Source of the DNA: Phallusia mammillata
Lineage: Eukaryota; Chordata; Ascidiacea; Phlebobranchia; Ascidiidae
Direction of reading: 5' to 3'
Assembly (NCBI GenBank): GCA_003260075.1
Contig: QLIY01000112.1
Span: forward strand, 157,305-221,304
DNA length: 64,000 bases
Both the position numbers and the translations under genes were made by a program. Below are positions 24,301-36,564 of this stretch, piece by piece. A model generated the notes under the pieces. It saw only the letters and a program-made list of their open reading frames with translations, searched no databases and had not been told where the DNA came from. Within the stretch, counting starts at the first letter, position 1. Every line of letters begins with the position of its first letter.

Positions 24301-27300
24301 ACACTATGTTTTTGTGGTAAGCAAAATTGCTAAGCAAAATTTTTACATGGTACAGCAAATGTATTACAAATACCACCTCAGAAAATGGTTTGTTTACTGT
24401 TATCATAGGTTCAATGCAAATTATTCATCATATTTTTATGATTCAGATATTGAGGACAAAAATTCAGTAAGTCCAGGATCAAAGAATTGTAGTGTAGTAG
24501 CACCATCCAGTGGATGCATGAGTCTGTCAGAGGTCCTTGCTCGGTTGGCTTACAGCAGTGCTCTCAATGGCACTGGCAGTGGCCAGGATAGCTTTGGAAG
24601 CAGCAGTGATGAACTTATTGGCTTGTTGGAAAAAATTTCAAGGACTGGAGAACAACTTAAAATTGAACTGCAGGTAAAATGGAAAAAAATAATGTGAATT
24701 TCAATGCTTACATATCAACATTTCGTAAAACTCTCAATAAGATCGAATTAGGACCCTTACTTGCTTTATATATATAAGAACATGCTTTGTTTGTAAGTAA
24801 GCATGGAAACAGTGTAGTTAACACTATTTTGTGTTTTAAATACCACTGACTTTTGTCATTGTGATTCCCAAACTATTTCGACAATCTGTATATGCATCAC
24901 GTCTGTTCAGAAAATAGGTTACACTACCATACCTACCATCTTAAGTAAACTTGTGTTATATGTAACACTGTTGGGGAACCACTGTACTATAGAAATATAA
25001 TAGCTCAAATTATCAATAAAAATTAGATGCTGTATTCCCATTTTGGCAAATGCTCATGCTAACAAGTAGATATTATATTTTCATTGAAATTTTAAACATT
25101 TTTTCATATAGTTCTGTTTTTTCATTTATATATACACAAACAACTACGCATGTACAAATGCAACCGTAAACTTTGCTTAAAGTAGTCTTAATTAACCATA
25201 TAAGTAACATGACACCTCTTATGTTCCGTTTAGGAAGCCAGACTACGAGAAACAGCTTTACTCAAAGAAATACAACGACTTAAAAGCCAACAAAATGGTT
25301 ATCATGTCAAAAGTAATGCCAGTTCCCCTACAGAACACACATCACCACATATAGAAGTTTGGAAATTGAAATGTGAAAAACTTGAAGATGCTTTGCTTTC
25401 TTTGCAGGATGAAAATATTAAACTTAACAGGTTAGACTTAAATAGTTTGTTTATTTCTTCATGTTTACAAGGGGTAAGTTTTAGGGAAAGGGCACACAAC
25501 TTTTTACACATTCTTGTCGGGTGCTTTTAAGTATTTTAAGATTCAATTATGTAACTACTTTCTTAGTTTTTAGAGTGTCCAGATGGGTACATTACTGTTC
25601 AGTTACAAAGCCCTGGCCTAAACCAGTCATATCTTAAGTTTTTTAGTCTTAGTCTTGCATTTCTTAAATTATTTTCAGTAGATCTCGATTTTTTCCCTGT
25701 TAAAATGTACTTTTTGTTTTACAGGCAAGTCAAAAGTGGATTTGTGAGTGATTCCCAACAAGTTGAACCTCACCTTGACCAAGCACTAAAACAAAGTGAG
25801 GAAGAAAACTTTTTCTTAAAAAAACAACTTGAAAGGATTCGGGATCAACTACGATTAGCAGAAGAAATGAATAAGGTAACATAAGATTTTCATAACGCAC
25901 TGCTTTAATATTTTGGTAACAGTAATTTTTATCTTATCAAGGTAAACCGTTTATTTGTCAAAAATACTGGCTTGATATATTGTGTAAATTTCAACATTGT
26001 GCTTCAAAGACCAAAAAAATTTAGGCAACACTCCAGGTTCTGGGGATTGACTTTAGATGTTAGCTCTCAGTGAAATGCAACAGTCCCAACCTGTTTTAAC
26101 GAGAAATGATTTTGCAATTTTATGCACAGTTCAATTTATGATCGCAAATAAAAACGACATGGGTTTACGTTGGCGCTCACATCCATTGCTGATAGTGGTA
26201 AATAATTCCTTATTTAAAACCAACTTCCAGCCTATATCTCGTGAGTTTCTTAAAATAACATTGGCTTTTGCCTTATGTTTACCGAACCCTGACCTGTGTC
26301 ACAGATGCACCAGTTATCACTCTAAATTTTGAAATACTTAATGTCACATGTGTTGTATTTGTTGCTAGGAATCAAGGAGTCCACCCAGAAATTTTGCTGA
26401 ACACGAAAAGGGAAAGCAGTAAGTACGAATCTGTGCATTTTAATAATTCAATCTGTCAAAAAACTGGGTAACAATCGGATGCCAGGCCAACGCAGGCCAC
26501 AAGCCATAAATTTGCTTTAAGTGTACAGTGGGATAACACGCAAATTTCGTATTCCAAGTCTTCAGTTTTAACACTATTCAGTGCAGCAGCGCGCCTGACC
26601 CATATACAGTATTCGAAAAATTAGATTGGGAGCTTCGTGGGTTGGAACTAGGGATGGGCCGAGCCGAGCCAGAACCCGAGTACTCGGTACCGAGCATCGC
26701 TGTTTTTAATGCTCGGTGCTCGGCCGAGCAGTTGCACAAACTGACCCGAGCGTTAAATTTGCATATTCATGCCCTGCTAACATACGTAACTAGTGTTCTA
26801 AAGGGTGTCTATGAACAAAAACGAATGATTTTTCAAATGCACTAGATGGTGGAAAAACGCGTACTTTATGGGCATGTACAGCTTAATAAAACACCACCGG
26901 TGACGTAAGAGGCCTTGTAGAGCTAAAACGTAGAAAGGGGATTTTTTGTGACGTCATAATGCACCGAGCGTGCTCGGCCGAGCACCGAGCATTAAAGTGA
27001 GATGCTCGGTGCTCGACCAAACAGAACATTTGCAGTTTTGGCACATCCCTAGTTGGAACCCTATAATAATAATTAAATAAAGAAAGAAATTAAACATTGA
27101 CATGCTATATATTAGTGAATCGGGACATAAAAAACTACTCCTTTTTATGATATCTGTGGCCTAAATTTTGAAAGGTATAAACTACGTTTGTATCCCAGTC
27201 TAACCCCCCCCCCTATTAAACTTATCCGGCCCGCAGTGAAAAAAGTTTGGTGACCCCTGCACTAGATGGTGGAAAAACGCGTACTTTATGGCCACGTACA

Positions 27301-28168
27301 GCTTAATAAAACACCGTCGATGACGTAAGAGGCTTTGTAGAGCTAAAACGTAGAAAGGGGATTTTTTTGTGACGTCATAAAGCACTGAGCGTGCTCGGCC
27401 GAGTACCGAGCATTAAAGTGAGATGCTCGGTGCTCGACCAAACAGAACATTTGCAGTTTTGGCACATCCCTAGTTGGAACCCTATAATAATAATTAAATA
27501 AAGAAAGAAATTAAACATTGACATGCTATATATTAGTGAATCGGGACATAAAAAACTACTCCTTTTTATGATATCTGTGGCCTAAATTTTGAAAGGTATA
27601 AACTACGTTTGTATCCCAGGCTACATAGCCCGCCATTTTGTACCAAAAAGTGTTGTAGTTTTTTTACTTCAAAACATTCGCCAAACCCCAAGAATCTGAT
27701 TTCAGTGCATTGATGGAGGAACAAAAACGGTGTAAAGAAGCGGAGGATGAAATTAAGAGCTTGACACAAAGATTAAACGACCTTGAAAAGTTACTCGTTG
27801 AAAAAGATGAGAAAATATTCAAAATGGAAGGTAATAACATTTGCGGTTTGGTACAAAATATACGGTAGTAGGGTATAATGTACATAAAAGGCAAAATTAT
27901 GCAAGCCCCAGAGCGGTTTTGTTTAATGGTCCCTTAAAAATTTATCTTGGCAGTTTTGTTTCTGTTGAAGTTTTAAAGCCAGGGGTGTCCAATTCGAAAG
28001 TACAGCCGTGCCAAATTTGGTTTAAAAATATATTCGCGTGCCAATAATCGTGTTTTAAACGGTTTGGTCTTATCCGAATATTTAGCCAATATGTAGAACT
28101 CTATAAAATAGTTAAAAACAATGTCGTCCAATGCGAGTAAACGTTTTCATGGTACTCCAGAAACCTTC

Positions 28169-28220
<52 letters not shown>

Positions 28221-29653
28221 ACAAAATTAATTGAGTGGCCAAAGTCCCAATATGTTACCATCTGAATCTTGCAAAACCTCGTGTGACATTTTCAAATGCT
28301 CTGCGTGCCACATTTGGCACCGTGCCACGTGTTGGACATCCCTGTTTAAAGCCAGTGACAGGTTGATTACAAGTACACCACTCTTTTGTAACGATTTTGT
28401 ACCCAAATCACTGGATTTAAAAACCGTAAATAATAAACTCAACCAATTCACTGGAGTGTTAATGTCCGACCCCCCCCCCAATCACTGGATTTAAAAACCG
28501 TAAATAATAAACTCAACCAATTCACTGCAGTGTTAATGTCCGGAAACGCATGTTTCTAGACGTTTAAGAATTGGCGTCCACCTTTTTCCAATTTCGGACA
28601 GAACTCAACAATATTTTCCAAAAAAGCAGTGACTAAAGTTTGAAACCGACTAAGCACAATACGACAAGTCCTTTTATCGTTAATACGAGCCACGTTTTTG
28701 GAGCAAATGGTAAAGTTTTGTCGAGATAATATTTGATTGCAATTGGAACGGTCAAATCAGTCATGAGTTTACTTACAGTTGGAACTTTAAAATCTGTTAA
28801 AGTTTATTACTAATAAACTCAATTTTGACAGAAAAACTTTGTGAAGCGAAAGACGCCAGCAGATTATCTCTTTCACGCTGCGAGGACTTGGAAAATAACG
28901 ATGTTTACAAACGAAAAGAAGTCCTTCAACTATGCGACAAGTTCGAGAAAATGAAAAAATTAAGCAAAAAGTAAGTATACCCTTGTGAAGAAGTTACTGT
29001 ATGATTCGCTTAAATTTCTTTTCCTGTTTTTGCCTTGGCCACAAGCTGTATGTTTGGCATTTTTATTTGTTTCGTGATTAAGAAGGGCGTCCTTTTTAGT
29101 TTTTTTTGGCTAACGCAGGTATTTTTTTTATGCGAATTGAAGAATTATATTATACATTGTTAACTTTTGTTCACAATTGAGCCTTTGTTCTATATTTTTA
29201 GAAAGTTGGCCAAATTTTATTTTTTCGGTCACGGATCACAAACCCATTTTTTTACTTACAAACTTGTATGCGTACGTACGAAAACTTACTAGGATTAAAC
29301 TTAATGTAATATGATTATAGCCGGTTAAAGCAGTTGTCATGTTAACTAAGAGCAGTCTCTCTCGAGGGCAGTGCAATGGAAACTAACTTTTTGGGTTCAC
29401 AAAATATTGTCATGATAAATCGATTGTTTTTTAAACTTTAACTATTCAACGTTCAGAATGGAGAACGATTTGTTGGAATACAAGAAAAAGGAACGTAATG
29501 ACGTCACTGGCAAATGGGCGGTCGAAAATTCTCTGCAAAAAGTTGCTCAAGAAAATAAATTCCTCAGATCAAAAATGAAGACAGGTGAGAGATTGTTGCT
29601 GAGTAAATTTGTAATTCGAAGTGGAGAAATTTTTAACATAAGACTCGGCTTGT

Positions 29654-29729
<76 letters not shown>

Positions 29730-32176
29730 TGGTTTCCTGCACCTTTTGATGTGGTGTTGGTGTATTTTTATTGTGTACATTTTTTGTGTAGGTTACACTT
29801 TTGAAAATTCATAAAATGAAACAGACTTAACAATTTTTGTATTTGTCTGTGTGATTTGGTCATAACATCGTAAACGTTTTACATATTTTTTCAGAGCTAC
29901 AGAAAATAACAATGGATAAGCTTTTGGTGGAAAAAGACTACGACATATTGAAAAAACGATACAATGCACTTCTAGATAGAGTGGGACGGAATGACGCTGT
30001 GGTCCCCAATGATGAAAGAAACATTCCACAGCGTTTAGACAATCAGAGTAACGGCACGCGTGCAACGTCATCAGATCGTATCCTTACCCCCATACGTCAT
30101 CAATATGACACGGCACCGAGAGCACACACTTCAGCTGGCGACCACGGACCTCTAACGTCAACTAGGCGTCATCGCCGACGTCATACCACCCCAAGGCTGA
30201 TATCACGTGACGTAAGCCGGGAAAGTTCGGACGCCAAAACTTCGCCAAGTGACGAGACGGACAATAATTCGAAGTTGTTTTCTCGCACTACACCGGAAAA
30301 ACATGTTCCAAGAAGAGTTTCTCAAGAGCGGCGCTCTTTCAGCGCAACGCCCACTCGCGGTGATGTTGTTTCGAGAGTCACGTCGCTAGATAGAGCCAGA
30401 GATCTTTGCAATCGTTTGTCGAGTAGTCTATCCCCGCTGGATGTACGACACTTGGCGAAGAGCGCCTACACTGAAGAGTACATGAAAAACATGGACGGCA
30501 TTAACAAACTCTTGTCTGTATCCGACCGCTCGGTGAATAAAACAACAGAAACTGTAGACAACTCACCTCTACCACCAACAAGTCAGTTCTCCGCTGGAAG
30601 AAACCACCGTAGAACAAAAACAGCCCCTGGCATTGCGCCCTACCGTTCTAACGGCGACCGCCCCAAGTCCTTGCCCGCCTTAGCATACGGTGAATCTCCA
30701 TATTCTGAGGAATACATGCGTAATATGGACGGTGTCCGTCTGGTGGTCAATCTGAGTAGCAACAGCGGCGAAGCACCCACTCGGGTCGGCTCTTCGCCAG
30801 GCAAAAGCATTCTAAAGAAATGCGGATCGTCTGAAGCTGTTACTATAGATGCAAGCGACGTAAGGCGGGACGACTCGAGGTTTTTATCGCCAGCCAAATC
30901 GACCACTATTCTATCGTCCACATATCGATCGTCTCCAGAAAAGTTAAAATTCAGTGAGATGTCCAATCAGAAGCGTTCCTCTTGTGCTTCAGAGCGGAGT
31001 CTTCATCTGTCCGATCTTCCCTGTGAGCAAGGAGATGTTTACGAAAAGTTTCGAAATTTCGACAGCCACATTTCCACCCTACCGATGCCGCAGACTGTAC
31101 AAGCAACTTCCAAACCCGACAAACCTTCTGATAACTCACCAGCGGTCGTTCGCTCTAAGCTCGTGCAGCCGAGTTGTAGAGCTAGAGAGCGTTCTCTTCC
31201 CTCAGAGAATAATAGGCAACAGGTCAGAAATTTAAAGTAGCAACCACATAATTTTTTTAAAAGTATCGTATACTTGTAAAAAGTTTCTTTTAAGACCAGT
31301 CTTGTAACACAACTTAACGGGTAAGGTGTGTGCCTAAAGTTTGGCTTGAGTTGGAATTCGAACGTATAAGTGTAAATTTTGCTTGTGTACCAATTGCCGC
31401 GCAAAAATGTTAGCTTAATTCGGTATGGCTAATCTTGCAGCAATATGCATAAGGGGGTCGGTATAGTTTGCCAGTGTGAACTCATTACGGTACATTTCAA
31501 TACAGTATCAAGTAAACAAATATATACCATTTCCGAGCCTTTAATCTCGATTAACCGGATTCCGCTGTAAATGAACATAAAGTGACTATAAATACCACAC
31601 TTTAGTTTGAGTTTGTGCGTCGCAAACACCTCATGATCAACATACATATTTGTAGTAATAGACCCCTCGAAAGTGTATAATCAAGGGTGTATGAGATTGA
31701 ATTATAATGTTATTGTTATTACAAACCCTCACCCCCACTCTAATTTTCCTAACCGTCAACATTTTTGTAAGCTTATTTGGTAGATTGCGTATTTTAGAGT
31801 AGCCCTACGTAAGTTTCGCTATTACATGTAACAAATAGGTTATCTTTGGAGCTTTTGTAAAACATATTTTGTTTTATTTTGTTGTTCCTTACAGCAGAAG
31901 CCAGTTCGCAAGGAAGATGACAATGAGTCGACCGAACACTCATCCATTTCCACTGTTCGCGATCACGCCGGTCGCGTTGAGTTTCTGCGCGAACTGCAGA
32001 CCAACACTGGTGTACGTATGCCAGCCCTTATGCGTGACGTCACTATCAACCGTGACGTGATTGTCGATGACGTGGATTTGGACGACGAGGAAGTGCACAT
32101 GGGTTTAAGCAACAACCAACAGGCGTACGCCGACAAGCTTGTGCGAAAATACACAAGAAAAGTCAAACGTCCATAA
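20252..32176 (+). CDS. Large coiled-coil and serine-rich protein (5' end not found)
   Basis: Fourteen exons join with matching phases: 20252-20319, 21773-21838 (GC donor), 22379-22517, 23274-23419, 24106-24169, 24447-24673, 25234-25430, 25725-25875, 26369-26418, 27706-27830, 28832-28970, 29457-29584, 29895-31222 and 31895-32176. They give about 1036 residues from the first exon found. The middle exons (25234-29584) are heptad-rich coiled coil. The 1.3-kb exon is Ser/Arg/Thr-rich, likely disordered, and holds two copies of a Y.EEYM.NMDG motif (SAYTEEYMKNMDGINKLL and SPYSEEYMRNMDGVR). The tail is basic (LVRKYTRKVKRP). If the weak donor at 31223 is not used, translation ends five codons later. 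The family was not recognised. A scaffold, centrosomal or ciliary role is only a guess from the shape. A broken copy of the large exon lies at 36565-37767. Confidence 0.8.
20473..21600 (+). repeat. Two adjacent direct duplications joined by G runs (intron DNA)
   Basis: 20473-20884 repeats as 20898-21335 across 13 G (20885-20897). 21369-21476 repeats as 21487-21597 across 10 G (21477-21486). Between the pairs is a 33-base G run (21336-21368). Copies differ by substitutions and small indels, as alleles would. All of it lies in one intron of the coiled-coil gene. Confidence 0.85.
22659..23304 (+). repeat. Direct duplication across a 10-base G run, duplicating an exon start
   Basis: 22659-22986 and 22997-23304 are copies with small indels, joined by 10 G (22987-22996). 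Both contain the first 31 bases of the exon at 23274 (GATGACACAG context). Only the second continues into the full exon. The first copy has a longer (TA)n run near 22930. Confidence 0.85.
23573..23877. mobile_element. hAT-type MITE in an intron of the coiled-coil gene
   Basis: A 305-bp element starts CAGTGATTCTCAAACTG and ends AAGTTTGAGAACCACTG, which are inverted termini. Flanks are ctataaag (23565-23572) and ctatgaag (23878-23885), an 8-bp target duplication with one mismatch. It is noncoding. Confidence 0.8.
26649..27051. mobile_element. hAT-like MITE rich in 'gctcggccgagc' palindromes
   Basis: Termini are TAGGGATGGGCC and GGCACATCCCTA. The 8-bp direct repeat GTTGGAAC flanks both sides (26641-26648, 27052-27059). 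Near both ends the element carries repeated GCTCGG/CCGAGC palindromes. It is noncoding and sits in an intron of the coiled-coil gene. Confidence 0.8.
26839..27619 (+). repeat. Direct duplication of MITE tail plus flank, joined by 10 C
   Basis: 26839-27203 and 27260-27619 are copies ('actagatggtggaaaaacgc' starts each). The joint is 10 C (27204-27213) plus a 46-bp piece ending 'agtttggtgacccctg', itself the terminus of another hAT-like repeat. The second copy has the right MITE end but no left end. Confidence 0.8.
27980..28344. mobile_element. hAT-type MITE containing a 51-base C run
   Basis: It begins CAGGGGTGTCCAATTC and ends GTTGGACATCCCTG, with perfect 8-bp target duplications TTTAAAGC (27972-27979 and 28345-28352). 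A run of 51 C (28170-28220) splits it near its middle. It lies in the intron after the exon ending 27830. Confidence 0.85.
28406..28542 (+). repeat. 64-bp direct duplication joined by 9 C
   Basis: 28406-28469 repeats as 28479-28542 with a single difference (ctggag/ctgcag), joined by 9 C. This is the shortest example of the G/C-joint pattern. Confidence 0.8.
29655..29725. repeat. 71-base C homopolymer in an intron
   Basis: An uninterrupted C run lies between the exon ending 29584 and the exon starting 29895. It produces long proline or glycine stretches in translated frames, none of which is a supported gene. Confidence 0.9.
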
Positions 32177-34462
32177 ACTTTGGAAAGTATATCAGGGAAT
32201 TTGAAAAAAAAACGGAACCTTTAGGATTTGATTTATCAATTTTTTTAATTTGAAAAGTATCGTTTTGCAGGGTGAACAGATGTCAAAACCTTTTTGTACA
32301 AGAAGTATTTTGATGGATCTGCAAATGTCTTACTTTTTATTGCAATCAACGTGTTATAACTAAATTGAAAATCAGATTTAGGAAGAAACATACATCTTAC
32401 GACGTTTGATTCCGCAATATCAGAAAACAATGTCAATAACTAATGAGACTATACAAGGATTTATGGTTCTCCACGTTGTGGATATGTGGGAAAAAATTTT
32501 CTTCAACTTCGTCACGACTTGAAATACTTTGCGTTGTATTTTTTATGTTCCATGATTTTTTTCCTGTGTTGATTTGTGTTTTTAACCAACACTTGTTTGT
32601 TAGTTCCAAGCCTCATTTAATCAATTAGTAATGTTCCTTCTTGCCCGCACATAAAGAACTCAGTGATACAATGCCCGTATTTGTTTTTTTTACTTTACCG
32701 CAAGCCTTTACTTGTCACAACATAATTACCTTTTAAGTGTAAATAACAACATAGTCATCAGTTGCTAAGTAACGCTGTTTGTAATGTAGCAAATCTTTTG
32801 GTATTACCTTGTGTATGAAGCGTGTGATTTTTGGTTTCTGGATATGTTCCTGGTTTAACTGTTGACAAAAAGCAGCACTGTGATTGGCTTTGGAATATTA
32901 GCTTCGTCACAGCGACAATCTAACACTGTTTGTGATCCCTGTGGTATATTTTTAAAGCTTGCTGTGGCATCTTCAACTTTTTTACCTTTAGCTGTGACTT
33001 TTACTAACGTTTTCATAAAAACTGATAGCGAAATGTATTTTTGTTTTTCAAAAAAAAAAAATTCTATTAACAAAATTCCCATCAACAAATGTGTTTAACC
33101 CATAGTGGCAAGTCGCGCCGGGTTGTTGCTTGGGTTTTAACAAATTTGACAAAAAAAGATATACGATATTTAATTTGCCTAATCGTTGCTACTGAACAAA
33201 ATTATTATGTTTTGATATTAAAGCACACAACTGAGGTTGGTTATCCGTTTTCAAGCAGGTTTTGTCGCAGTATTCTAGATTTAAACTGAGTTTTGCTGGT
33301 TCCTGCCTGCAACCGGACCTCCAAACAAGCTTTAACACGATTCGGAAACAATTTTTTGGGGATTTCTTTTTGGTTTTGGATGAAAAAAAGTCTAAAGCAT
33401 ATCTCGTTTTTACGGTTTTGAAGTTAAAAAATGACAAATGTTTCGTTTAGGGTGGCATTTTACCGAATGTGTAAGTTTCAATATGATTTACCTGGTTTCT
33501 GTCCCCTACGGTACCTGCAAACCGGTTTGGAATCAGGAACATAAAATTTGGTCTGTTTGTTTTTCAATGGAACTTTATCGATTTTGGTGCGAGCTGGTTC
33601 TAAAGTCCTGTTTAAGACGGGATGGAGAACCTTGGTATACATATAAGCTTTAACAACTAAGTTATGTATTACCGGCNGTGTTTATGAATGATACAGAATG
33701 TATCATCTACATATCGTCGCCAAAAGCTTATTTCATGATTTACCTGGTTTCTGTCCCCTACGGTACCTGCAAACCGGTTTGGAATCAGGAACATAAAATT
33801 TGGTCTGTTTGTTTTTCAATGGAACTTTATCGATTTTGGTGCGAGCTGGTTCTAAAGTCCTGTTTAAGACGGGATGGAGAACCTTGGTATACATATAAGC
33901 TTTAACAACTAAGTTATGTATTACCGGCAAATTGCGTCTGTATTCAATATTTTTCAAGTATAGGCCTATGTACTTAATTGTATTACTGCCGACATTTATT
34001 CATCTTTTCTGAAACCAAAACGTAACACAACGATCGTGCAAAACGCAAAAAAAATATGTACAACATGCAAAGTTTATTTCCAAAATTAATTCATATTTAA
34101 TAAAAATATGAAAATAACGCCCCAAATACAGGTAGCCTACAAACCGACATGCTTTATTTTTCAAGACTATTTTTGAAGCTAATCTCCATTAAATATTGTT
34201 TTCTTGCTTCAAACTATCTTTTAAGCCAAATCGGCAATGAATATTGCTTTCTCGTATTGCTCAAGTATTTACTTGTATTACTGCCGACATTTATGCGTAT
34301 TCAAGAAAATCTTTTTTGAAAACTTTTAAAACGAAACGATCGGTCGATAAAAGAAGATAAAAAGTATGTACGATATGCACAAAAACACGGCTCAAAACTA
34401 TCATGCAACGATAAACCAAATTCAAGCAGGGATTGAGATTGTCATTCACAGACTGATAGACA
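32177..34462 (+). repeat. Gene-poor stretch with a 195-bp direct duplication around an N
   Basis: 33486-33676 repeats as 33738-33928 almost exactly. Between them are one undetermined base (33677) and 60 bases of other sequence. The rest of the stretch is the 3' UTR of the coiled-coil gene and AT-rich DNA with no recognised gene. Confidence 0.6.
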
Positions 34463-35458
34463 TTAACCAGTTCTGCTGCTTTGACTGGAGTCGATTTTAT
34501 TTTCACACGGAGCAGGTAAAGTTGCTAGATTTTGGAGGGGAATTGATGTACTTGGATTTGTCTTTTTTATCGGCGCCACCTTTAAAATTGCACTTCGACG
34601 GGGGAAGAGACGTTTGCGATAATCACGAAATGACAAGATCAGACAAAGAACACTTAACACTTGCATGCCGCTGGAGAGGGGAGTTTTAAATGATAACGAA
34701 GCCCAGTTTTTGAGTTGAGCTGTAAAGAGGGGAATTAAAATGAGTCGGAAGAAAACTATCACGGCCGTACACACACTGATTCGGACAACAGTCCTTCGAA
34801 CATTCGGATTTTCGATTCGTCTAGTAAGGGGAGCTATGCAAAGAGACAAGATCAACAATTGACACATATTGTATGCTATCCCTGAAAAAAACATCAAAAT
34901 ATCCCAATCATTGTCCACGTACTGACAAGTACCAGTCGAAACAACGTGCCCTCTTGTCAAGGTGGTGACTAAGAAGAGTAGTTGACTGACTGTAACCAAT
35001 ATCAGAGATGCATATCTGATCACAGTTATCGTTTTCATCACACAAGGTTTCGTAAAGGTGATGTCCTTGTTGAGAGAAGCTTGGCGCAACCAAACCGTCA
35101 CGAACAGAAGCAAGTTGGGCAGGATGAAAACAATCGGCCGCAGTGTAAAATAAATCACACACCAAAACCAGCCTAAACCACTAAAGTATATGTTTACAGC
35201 CACACAAATTTCGCTGGTAAGAATAGTGGCAATGATCGTCGAGAGTATAATGTTGGTCAGTTTGATTGTTTTTGAACTCTTTCCTGTGCGAAGCTGGTAG
35301 ACGATGGAACAAACAAAGAGATAAAGTGACACCATGAAGAGAGGTGGAAAAATGACTTTCTCGTATGGACCGGATCCAAAAGCCTTAATGACATTTGATT
35401 CTGTTGGGTCTGTTGTTGTCAGGTTATCAGAAAAGTTTGGTTTCGTTGTTGCGTTCAT
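34463..35458 (-). CDS. Seven-transmembrane receptor-like protein, paralog 1
   Basis: A single exon encodes 331 residues with seven hydrophobic segments. The N-terminus (MNATTKPNFSDNLTTTDP) has potential N-glycosylation sites. A Cys at the top of TM3 (FWCVIYF) and one in the loop after TM4 (GTCQYVD) could form the disulfide usual in GPCRs. TM3 ends VWLRQASL rather than DRY, and TM7 ends LILSFRDYRKRLFP without a clear NPxxY. It is therefore a GPCR-like protein of no family I recognise. The ligand is unknown. Its paralog at 42259-43242 lies in the opposite orientation, and similarity continues into both 3' UTRs (about 34290-34460 and 43250-43420), so this is an inverted segmental duplication. 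Confidence 0.85.
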   Translation of the reverse strand: MNATTKPNFSDNLTTTDPTESNVIKAFGSGPYEKVIFPPLFMVSLYLFVCSIVYQLRTGKSSKTIKLTNIILSTIIATILTSEICVAVNIYFSGLGWFWCVIYFTLRPIVFILPNLLLFVTVWLRQASLNKDITFTKPCVMKTITVIRYASLILVTVSQLLFLVTTLTRGHVVSTGTCQYVDNDWDILMFFSGIAYNMCQLLILSLCIAPLTRRIENPNVRRTVVRISVCTAVIVFFRLILIPLFTAQLKNWASLSFKTPLSSGMQVLSVLCLILSFRDYRKRLFPRRSAILKVAPIKKTNPSTSIPLQNLATLPAPCENKIDSSQSSRTG

Positions 35459-36040
35459 CGTTTTTGCTCCGAAAAATGCCAGGTGAAATAAATATCAAAT
35501 TGAAACTACAAAGCATCAATATAATAATCTTCTAAGATTAAAAACAGAGTTGTTGTAACCAAAAAAGGCCAAATTGACTTGTCTAATCGGGTTTCTACAG
35601 GAAATGAAAATTATATTACGTTTAACTGGCACTATACAACACTTAATTCGTACTTCACAAAGTTTCCAGTCACCATGTACATTGAGTTGTTGCATGCGCC
35701 CTGAAGCATTGGATTAGCCTACTACGTCTGACACCTACTTCCGTTTTTATTTTATTTGTTCAATGACTTAATTAATTTGTCATTCGACCTAATCTAGGAT
35801 TTTTAAAATGGCTAGAGTTCAAAATATCGTGTCCGATTAACTCCTTTATTCATCAAATTACTTCTGTTGAAATATGACTAAAAACACCTAATGATGATGT
35901 AACTCATAACCACTTTACAGGATTGCACCATACCTAAATAAACTAAAAACTACTCATTCGTTGTTCTATTCTGACCGCTTCCTGCGTTGGTTCAATACAT
36001 TTCAACTAGTTGGTCAGTTCACGTAACTCTTGCTGTGAAT
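35459..36040. other. No gene recognised
   Basis: This is the upstream region of the minus-strand 7TM gene. It is AT-rich with no clear TATA box and only short ORFs. Confidence 0.45.
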
Positions 36041-36540
36041 AGGCCTTTATATATGTTCTGTTCAAAAAACAAACTCTACGTCAGCAGGTTGTGTTGGTGT
36101 GGATATTTATTACAGTTTAATAAGGGCACAATCTGTTTGGCTTCCTTCTGTGCGTATTTATGCAATATGTTGAAATATCATATTGCTATTATTTGTCCAG
36201 GTTTTTCCTGTTTTGATTTGTGATTTAAAGAGTTATTGGTGAAATATTTGGACAAACGTTCATTTTTTAGTTTGGTGCTACAATAATAAATACCTATTTG
36301 GTGTACAAATCTTTTACAATTTGGTGCTGTTTTGTGAATTAAAAATATCAAATACATGATTTGATGTAAAACTGTATATATGAACCCATTATCTCAGGCT
36401 GAAAATGTTGCGCCATATGTTGACAAAGCGAATAATTATTAATTAATTTGTCCGTTTTCCAACCAAAAAAAAAATGTTGAAGGCGTCAATTAAAATGCAA
36501 TTAAACAATATTGTTCACCGGTGTTTGAAAGTAGTATAAG
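36041..36540 (+). repeat. Interspersed repeat, copy 1 of 3
   Basis: 'cctttatatatgttctgttc' through 'ggacaaacgttc' is shared with 40311-40800 (same strand) and 41580-41830 (opposite strand). Copies 1 and 2 continue to about 'caccggtgtttgaaa'. No coding capacity was seen. It may be a degraded transposon of unknown class. Confidence 0.7.
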
Positions 36541-36564
36541 AAATACCCTCAGCCATTCAGAGCC

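Noticed and set aside
24221-24446. Upstream part of the 158-residue ORF before the exon at 24447
   Set aside because: The acceptor at 24445-24446 with correct phase from 24169 shows the exon begins there. The earlier residues are intron translation.
36041-36300. Coding potential of the three-copy interspersed repeat
   Set aside because: The short ORFs in the three copies are not collinear in frame and the copies differ by indels.
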